Positions 56,616-64,000 of a DNA stretch of 64,000 nt are shown here, piece by piece. Both the position numbers and the translations under genes were made by a program. How positions within the stretch are numbered: position 1 is the first letter of the stretch; every line of letters starts with the position of its first letter. The notes below the pieces were generated by a model, which was not told where the DNA came from, searched no databases, and worked only from the letters and a program-made list of their open reading frames with translations. The stretch comes from Dicyema japonicum (Eukaryota; Dicyemida; Rhombozoa; Dicyemidae): contig RDEW01000032.1 in the NCBI GenBank assembly GCA_011109175.1, forward strand, positions 22,459-86,458. Direction: 5' to 3'.

Positions 56616-58885
56616 CCTCACGATTCGTCGATTTCCCTTATTAGAAAGTATATTCCAAATTTTTTGAAACTTTTTGAACTGAAAGATCTGGTATTATGCG
56701 GCGACCTAAATGTCAAACAACCACTCTGGCTCAGGACACAATCAGCCGACAGTTGCGCAGAGTACACATTTTCCTTACATAATGATTTGACTATCTCAAT
56801 GACCCGGACTCTCACACAAGGACCCGACCCGCAGAAAGGACAGTCCAACATCCTTGAACCTGTCTCTCTGCCTTCCTATGGCTGGATGTAATTCATGGAA
56901 TGTTCGTTATGGTATCTCAAGCGACCATAAGCCCATTGTGTTAGACTTATAAGGCCTATTTATTCACTATGTTGTTCTACAAAGTTCAAAAATTACTTGA
57001 AAGCCGACTGGCAAGGTTCAGGAAGTATGTGACAATAGTCTCCTTGACCTTACTATGGTTAATTGCAAAGTAGAGAAGACGGCCAGATTCTGTCCGCCAT
57101 CATTCTAAAGCTGATAAACTATTTATACCTGTCGCATTTTAGAATAAGTTCAATCCAAGATTATCATCACAAATTGTGTCACTCATCAGAAACGAGATTC
57201 GGTGAAGAGGAATAGAACACAGACCAATAACTCCTTCTACTCTATACGCTCAATGAATACCAACTTATGAGCTTATCCTAACTAACAACAGACTCAAATG
57301 TAGCCACCTAGTTGGACGACTATATCACAAAAACTCTTTTGCCACATTTTGGAAAACGCTAAGAAGGATCAATAGCCTTATCAATGAGAGGACCAAGGAA
57401 CTGAGGACGTTACCCGCAACGCTTCGGAACCCGCACGCGAATTCGCAAACAAAATTATGAAGTACTACGAGTCGATCAGCCATAATGATTTTCTCGTTGT
57501 ACACTTGTTGAACGGCGCTGGCCACAACAAGAACCATATTCCACCTTCTTCACCCCCGATAATTTTGATAAAGCTATTAAATTGCTATCCCACTCGTGCT
57601 TGTGGTCCCGACCGTATTTGCACTATTCACCTCAAACATCTTGGACCTCAGACACGGGCCATACTATCGAGACTGTACAACGACTTTATCAACTACCATA
57701 CGCTACCTAATATATGGAAGAATTCCCTTATTACGCCAATTCTAAAGGCTGGAAAATTAAAAGACGTTCCTTCTTACCGCCGTCTCAATAATAATTTGTG
57801 TCACATCAAAAGTGCTGGAAACGCTTGGATTAATACGTATATCTCCTGTTCTACAACTACCTGAATTACAACATGGTTTCAGGGTAGACCGTTCTACAAC
57901 AATTCATTTGGATTCTATATTCCAGTTTATTACTGACGGCTTCAGTATGAGAACACAATTACAGATAGTCTTAGTGTCCATCGATATATACAGTATGCCT
58001 TTGATTCTGTTCCAAGGAAACTCATAAGATTTTTAATTCTAGCTTACATCCGAACTTCAAGCTATGGTTAAAAAACTTCTTAACTGGGCGACGCGGAAGG
58101 GTTCGGATTGACAAAACCACTTAAAAAACTAGACTACTATCCAATAGGGTCCCGCAAGACTCCCTTTTATCTCCTCTCATTTTAACCTATTTCTACAAAC
58201 CCTACCCACTACCAATGACCAGGACACTATGTTTTTATCCTATGCAGACGACCTAATTATCGCTGCAAAAGATAAATCTCCTTCCGTGGCTGTATCAATT
58301 GTTCAGTTACACCTAAACCGGGTATGTGACTGGCTATCTGCAAATATGTTATGTGTGTCAGCACCTATATCCTAGTTCACCATTTTCAATACTGATTGAA
58401 GATTTAAGGATGAACTCGAACTGCTCTTTGGAGATACTTCTATCTCTTCTACGCAGACCCAGAAGATCCTTGGGTAGTTTTTGACTCTCTGATGACGTTT
58501 TCGAGTCATGTGGAGTTGGAGTTTGCCAAGGGTCTTCGGAAATGGAACATTTTAAAAGCGATCATTAAGAAAAGCCCCTTCCTTTTCGCTGCTTTCGTCA
58601 ACGAGGTCTACCAACAAGTCATTCCTCTACTAATGAATATAACTGCTCCGGTTGTAGATTTGCCATTCCTTCTTTGGGTCGATTATAAAAAAGTGCACGC
58701 CGATTGAAATTCTATGTAGAAGGAAAAGAAGGCGCTTCCGGAATGCGGTTGAGTCATCAGAAAACCAGGCAAAGAGATTTCGGATGTTGTTGGAGCCTGG
58801 GATCAGCTAATTAGTTAGTTTTGACCTATCTTTCTTGGTGATCCTGGAGTTAAATAAATAAAATAAAAATAACCCTTTGCTGAAA
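56616..58885 (+). mobile_element. L2-like LINE, end of EN to 3' tail
   Basis: LVLCGDLNVKQPLWLRTQSA (EN motif, 56.69 kb); the EN-RT linker with shifts; RT from CGPDRICTIHLKHLGPQTRA (57.60 kb), SLITPILKAGKLKDVPSYRR, ELQHGFRVDRSTTIHLDSIF (57.86 kb), a damaged SIDI catalytic block (57.98 kb), FLSYADDLIIAAKDKS (intact YADD, 58.24 kb), and a thumb with FSSHVELEFAKGLRKWNIL (58.5 kb). It ends at 58.78-58.88 kb with GGGATCAGCTAATTAGTTAG, GGTGATCCTGGAG and AAATAAATAAAATAAA. 5'-truncated and frame-damaged. Confidence 0.8.
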
Positions 58886-60415
58886 AATGTAATTTAACGG
58901 AAATAAATAGGGATACTACTAGAAAATGTCTTTGGATGGAAGAACTACAAAACAGAACCAAAGAACTGGTCTGATGTCATTCCTGGTTTATTGGGGTATT
59001 CATCTAAAAGACTAACATATCTCATAATTACTTCATTTAACACACATCTTTAGGATAGTAAGTAAGGAAATTTGACAGTGAGGAAATTAACCGAGTGTTT
59101 TTAGACATGTAGTCAAAAACATGTGGAAACTCAAAAATAAAACAGGTTTGCTTTATTAAGTCATTAGAATAATTAAAAATACCTTTTTAAGCCTAAAAAG
59201 TACTTTTGATGAGATTTTAAAGAACGAAAGCATGGAAATCTAACGACAGCAGAAGATGGTGAGGGCAGCCAGGTAGTCAGTCTAACAACGCCTTCTATGA
59301 AGTCATGAACAAATACTTTAAAAACCTAGAAACGAGATAACCAAATTTCATTTCAGGAGAGCGTCCAGGAGTTACGTCCATGTCAGATAGAACCTCCCTA
59401 TATCGGTCAGGGGCACATAGTTAGTTATGAACTTTCTTTCTGTTCCTTTTAACTCTGTGATCCTGGAGTAATAATTTAACCCCACTTGTCACAAGTCAGA
59501 CGAAAAGATCAACACCCTTTGTATCACAAAACGCTGTGTAGTGTAAATATTTAAGCACATTTCGTTACCTAGGAATACTGATTGGCACAAATGGGGACAA
59601 TTTGTGTGACCGCAGCAGTTAAAATGAGGAAGCTCTTCCAGCCGATGTATATCTAAAAAAACTAAGACTAAAGAAAATACATTCCCTTTTTGTTTTTGAG
59701 TGAGTAATCGTCCTTACTCGGACAAATGGTCATTTTAGATGATTATTTGTTTATGGTAGTGGCGTTTTATATCTAATTCAAGCTTGGACGACTGTAACGT
59801 GCGTTAAAATAATTAAAACAACTAATTAAGTGAACTAACTTCGAATGATTTTCTGGACTTTTATTGTTGATCCTCCGATGTCCACTTTAGAAGGTGGAAC
59901 CTCCTTGAATACAAAATAACTCCATAGAGGCGTCATTTTTGGGTTCCTCTACATTGGAAATCGCATCGCCAATCGGATTACATGTTCTTTACAGAAACGA
60001 GAATACCAAGGCCATGGTTCCCTATAAATTCTTACGAGAGGAGAGTGGTATAAGTGGTTGTAAATTTGTGAATTTAATAAAAGAGAAATAATTCAACACA
60101 AAATCAAGTAGTTGTCTAATCCCTAGACAGATATTATTCGAATATTACGGAATAGGCAAGAAGTGGAACATTGAAGTTGAATAACTTCACAAACATGAAA
60201 GTTGTTTCTTGAAAATTATTAAATGAGAAATCCGGAATCATCGTCAACAATTGCAAATTAATAAGTCACATAGTAATTAATGGGTCAATAACTAACATAG
60301 TAATAAATAGGCTATATTTTTCTCAAAGTTTATTGAATAGTAAAGCTAGAAGTAAATATCTGTAATCTATTCATTTATTTTAAAATTGAAAACGCAAGAG
60401 AGTTTAATGAGATCA
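58886..60415. other. intergenic, one LINE tail remnant
   Basis: Near 59.39-59.48 kb a diverged LINE tail (GGGGCACATAGTTAGTTATG, TGTGATCCTGGAG). Otherwise AT-rich with no frame of note. This is the far upstream region of GPCR copy 2. Confidence 0.4.
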
Positions 60416-60845
60416 CATACAAAATTGATGTGACCCGTTTTTTTTATTTTTATTAATCGTGATAAAAGATTTACTCTTAAATAACTAAATATAAAAGTAT
60501 CAATGGGAATTATCATTTTTATAAAGACTTTTATAAATTAAATGTTGTATTTACTAGTGCTAGAAGCTCTTTCTTGAAAATTAGGTCAACATATTCTACA
60601 TATTTCAATTCTTCTATCTTTTTTAGAATTCTCGCTTATTTCATCAATTCTCGACTGAGAAAATAAGAAAAGCAGCAATTAAGATTGTCATTCAGAAATA
60701 GCAGAATGAGATCTTCAGCGAAAAAAAAGAACGGCCGCATGAATCGATTAAATGGATCGCAATTTTAGAAAGAATCTTTGATTTCTATTCGTATTTTCTA
60801 CTAAAATTATGCTTGATCAAAAATTAGCATATAATTTACATTTAC
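60416..60845 (-). repeat. third copy of the decayed-RT unit upstream of GPCR copy 2
   Basis: TAAATATAAAAGTATCAA, ATTAGGTCAACATATTCTAC, TTCTTCTATCTTTTTTAGAA, and TTAAGATTGTCATTCAGAAA match units at 12.8-13.5 and 13.7-14.5 kb. On the minus strand it retains KKIEELKYVEYVDLIF, the remnant of the RT YADD region. Its position directly before the GPCR signal-peptide exon is the same as in copy 1. Confidence 0.55.
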
Positions 60846-60878
60846 ATATAAAAACAAAACCATAAATTATTAACGATA

Positions 60879-63742
60879 ATGATTCTTTTCTGTTGGTTGC
60901 TTATTTTAAAAATTTCAAATGGTGATGAAATAATTGATAAGAAATTTGCATCGTGCTCAATTGGAAGTGAATTTAATAATTGTATGTGTATAAGTTATTA
61001 ATAGGTCTTAGAGAATTACTTAGCTCACTTAGTCAGGAACCAAATTATTTGCAAAATTTAAATTACTTGTATGAAACAAAAGTTCATAGTTCATAATTTT
61101 TAGGTTAATGATGAAAATAGAGATATTTTCTATGAAAATGTAAAATCAACACCCTTTTTGAGTTTAGAGATATCTATTTGCCAAATAATGGCTTTCAATT
61201 TTAGTGATATTCATTTTAAGAATTTTGTAAAAAATGCCATAAAAGAAGAATTAAGAAATAGATTGCAATATATCTTAGAAAAATATTCTAAAAATGGAAA
61301 AGATTCTGAAATTTTTGTTGATAATTCTCGCTATGATCCGGATTGTATAGATGAAAAAAATAGGTTTATATATTTTAAAAGGATGTTTGATCAGTTATTA
61401 GAAAGTTTAGTAAGTTCTGGAGCGAGTTATTATTTTGTCGATGAGTATTTGAATAATATAATTAATGGTGGAACTGAATCAAATTTTGATATTTTCCTTA
61501 AAGTTACTAATTATCGATATGAATTTAAAAAAATAGTATTTATCTCAAATAATAATCCAAATATTGATGGAGGGTTACACTGGTGTGTTAGTATTAGAAA
61601 ATTAGATAATTGTATGTATGTAAATAATTCATAGGTCTTAAAAAATTAATCATTTTATTTAGTGAGGAACAAAATTATTTGCAAAATTTACAATTTTTAT
61701 ATGACCAAAAAGTAAATTTTTCATAATTTTTAGGATAATGATGCTAATAGAGATAATATCTTTGAAAATGTAAAATCAATACCTTTTTTGAGCTTAAAGA
61801 TGTCTATTTGCCAAATAATGTCTTTCAATTTTAATGATTTCCAATTTATGAAGTTTGTTAATGATACCATAAAAGAGGAATTGAGAAACAGATTACAAAA
61901 TATTTTAGATAATTATCTACAAAATATAAATTCTCTAGAAATAATTTATGTTGATAATTCTGCTTATGATACTAATTGTATAAATGAAAATAATATCTTT
62001 ATAAATTTTCAAATGATAATTGAATATTTACAAAGTGAAAGACCAAATGAAAATTCTACCTATATTTTATTAATGTCGAGAGATGATTTCGTGGATGAAT
62101 ATTTAAATAACTTGATAAATGGAGGAAATTCATCAAACTTTCAAATCTTTGTTAAAATAATAGGACCAAATTATAAATTAGAAAAATTAGCAGGTTAGTC
62201 ATTTTTTAATTCTAAGATAAATTGATAAGTAATCACACCGATGAGGTTTTAGATTTTAAATATATAATATTAGAACGGTCAAAATGTTAAAGATTTTTTT
62301 GAATTACTTGAATCAATAAATAATCTATCAAATGAAACAGCGTCTATAGCAAGAAAAGCAATCTTTGATCCAGTGAATGGCATTCCTCTAGATAGTAATA
62401 AAAAATATGAAATCATCGAACAAAAAGTAGAAGGTAAAATAGAATTTTCTTCAAAAAGTAATGTCTCTGGAGAAATTGAATTACGTACTTATGATATTAG
62501 TAACTTTTAATATAAATCGAGTCCGCGTGGTTTTTCATAATGAAAGCAAACTAACTCCTACAATTGGACCAATTCCACAATCAGAACAAGTTTCAGTTGT
62601 CGCTGAATCTGAAATTAAATATTTAATATTAAAATTTCCAAAACATTCAAACTATAGTGAATATACAAATAAAGTAGCAAAACATGTTAATTATAGGGGT
62701 TATTTCCAAATTGTGTATTTTACAACAGCAAAACTTTTCTTTGGGAAATTGTGGGTGAAATAGAAATTTCTGGATTGTTTTATAGCTGTAAATCTCCGCA
62801 TTTGACAAGTTTTGCAATTCTATTTGTAATCATACTTTTCACGTTAGGGTCCAATAACTACGACTGAACAAAAAATAATGAAACAACAGTGATTACAATA
62901 ATTGGAATTTCTATCTCCACAGTCGCTATAATATTTTCATTTATTATATTTATAATCAAATTTAGGTTGGTATTATTTATTTAATTGAGACTTTTGAAGA
63001 ATTCTATTTTTCAAATTCTTTTACTTAATTTGAAAACATCAATTTTGATGTTGAACATGGTGTTTATTTTTGGAATCATTTATTCTTCACAGAAAAGTTT
63101 TATAGAATGCGTAATAGTTGGAGTTTTACTCCACTATGGAATTTTGACTCAATTTTTGTGGATGTTCATAATATCATTTGTACATTATTTAAAATTTAAC
63201 AAAGTAATTGGAGTCAACATAAAATATTTGAAGGTCAAAGCATTTGTTATTAGTTGGGGTTTAATATTAGTTTTATTTGTAATTAGGTATTCCACTCTTC
63301 ATTGTCAGTTTAATTTTAATAATAAATAAAAATGTTTATTATTCCGAAGGGAAATGCATGATAACCGGACTTGGCTTTTATTTGGGATTGCTTGCTCCAA
63401 CTATAATATGTCTGCTTCTAAATTTTATATTATACATTATTTTGATGTGTGGATTTAAGAAATCTAAAACACCAATAAATACAAAATCAATTAAAAACAA
63501 AATTTTATTTTCACTTTTTATTTTTTCTGGTAAATTTATAAAATATTTTAGGACTTCCATGGATTTTATTATTTTTTGTTAGATTTAGCACGGTGTTAGA
63601 ATATTTTTTTATTATCTTCGTTAGTTTTCAAGGTTTGTTCATTCTCCTTTTAAATATTATGAATTTAAAACAAACGTTAGTTAAAAAAATAATTCCAATT
63701 AATGATAACGAACAACAAACAACTCAAATAATCTTACCTTAG
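60879..63742 (+). CDS. adhesion-type GPCR, copy 2, with duplicated N-terminal unit
   Basis: 13 exons: 60879-60981, 61005-61081, 61104-61611, 61635-61711, 61734-62193, 62217-62245, 62274-62499, 62522-62673, 62697-62825, 62848-62965, 62990-63258, 63287-63529, 63552-63742; introns 22-28 nt, GT-AG; about 860 aa. Signal peptide MILFCWLLILKIS; unit 1 (SICQIMAFNFSDIHF) and unit 2 (SICQIMSFNFNDFQF), each built from one 77-nt and one long exon; GAIN-like part (RVVFHNES); GPS CKSPHLTSFAILF near residue 579; TM2 LMLNMVFIFGIIYSS; TM3 CVIVGVLLHYGILTQFLWMF; TM4-5 SWGIPLFIVSLILIIN, CMITGLGFYLGLLAPTIICL; TM6-7 LPWILLFFVRFST, FFIIFVSFQGLFILLLN. Exon 10 (TM1) is one base short in an A-run near 62871, and the tail ends earlier than in copy 1 through another one-base loss. 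Either errors or early decay. Extracellular ligand unknown. Confidence 0.83.
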
Positions 63743-63879
63743 AAATTGACAATGGAAATTTACCTTTAACTAAATCAAATTTTTTTTCTAAAGCTTATAA
63801 ATTTATTTTTTACAAAAATTTTATTTCCAATAAAAGACAAAATTTAACAGCACGACAATTCACACTAATTAATATTACT

Positions 63880-64000
63880 AACGTTATTAAAAATCTTGTT
63901 TATTTTGTTTATTTGCTAACTATGTTCATATAAAACATAATCATAAAAATATCTTCATATACATGTACTTACTTTCAGTTGATTTTCTAAGTTCTTTAAT
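63880..64000 (+). repeat. duplicated 3' flank, copy D (cut by window end)
   Basis: TGTTTATTTGCTAACTATGT, ATAATCATAAAAATATCTTC and ATACATGTACTTACTTTCAG repeat the flank behind GPCR copy 1 and the beginning of blocks B and C. A His-rich gene copy is therefore expected about 1-2 kb beyond the window. Confidence 0.65.

Noticed and set aside
1-64000. Bacterial or organelle origin
   Set aside because: Spliced genes for a GPCR, eIF2B epsilon and a mitoribosomal protein, plus LINEs and tRNA-derived SINEs, exclude it; the standard nuclear code fits all genes.

Overview
The window is nuclear DNA from a small, AT-rich animal genome: a few intron-bearing single-copy genes set in a large amount of retrotransposon debris. 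The most telling feature is intron size. In every host gene that could be reconstructed by codon phase and homology, nearly all introns are 20-28 nt long, start with GT, end with AG and are AT-rich. Among animals, introns of about this size are a known peculiarity of dicyemid mesozoans (parasites of cephalopod kidneys), so a dicyemid is my best guess. That is an inference from intron size, AT content and metazoan gene content, not a proven identification.

Host genes. (1) Minus strand, 2868-4359: mitochondrial ribosomal protein mL37 (MRPL37), complete, 7 exons, 411 aa. (2) Plus, 5935-6353: CCDC12/cwf18 homologue, a spliceosome-associated protein, 5 exons, 108 aa. (3) Plus, 14608-16954 and 60879-63742: two copies of an adhesion-type GPCR gene (GAIN-like region, GPS with HLT, 7TM); the second has a duplicated N-terminal domain, and both show small frame disruptions. 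(4) Minus, 24630-25143: a small secreted histidine-rich protein, with damaged copies at 20.6-21.1 and 39.7-40.2 kb. (5) Minus, 26985-about 29310: eIF2B epsilon, the catalytic subunit of the eIF2 guanine-nucleotide exchange factor. Unrecognised ORFs with some coding character lie at 33.2, 45.9 and 53.3 kb.

Mobile DNA. At least three groups of non-LTR retrotransposon are present: (a) L2/CR1-like elements with an apurinic-type endonuclease, the best copy at 29.4-32.2 kb carrying an N-terminal 2A ribosome-skipping motif; (b) elements whose RT C-terminus has the RLLGH...RPRITLP tail (8.5-9.9, 11.1-11.7, 17.6-19.8, 21.6-23.5 and 46.8 kb, plus decayed RT at 12.7-14.5 and 60.5 kb); (c) elements with a restriction-like endonuclease and zinc fingers (10.3, 36.9-38.9, 44.4-44.9 and 49.5-50.6 kb). 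There are also tRNA-derived SINEs, a Tc1/mariner fragment, a decayed rve integrase element and pogo-like transposon ends.

Architecture. A cassette of [decayed RT, minus] - [adhesion GPCR, plus] - [conserved 3' flank with the His-rich gene, minus] has been duplicated, and the copies were then split by LINE insertions. Flank copies A (17.0-21.6 kb), B (23.5-26.4 kb), C (39.0-41.6 kb) and D (starting at 63.9 kb, cut by the window end) can be aligned by eye. The housekeeping genes sit singly between transposon-rich stretches. No operon, CRISPR array, rRNA or intact tRNA gene was seen.
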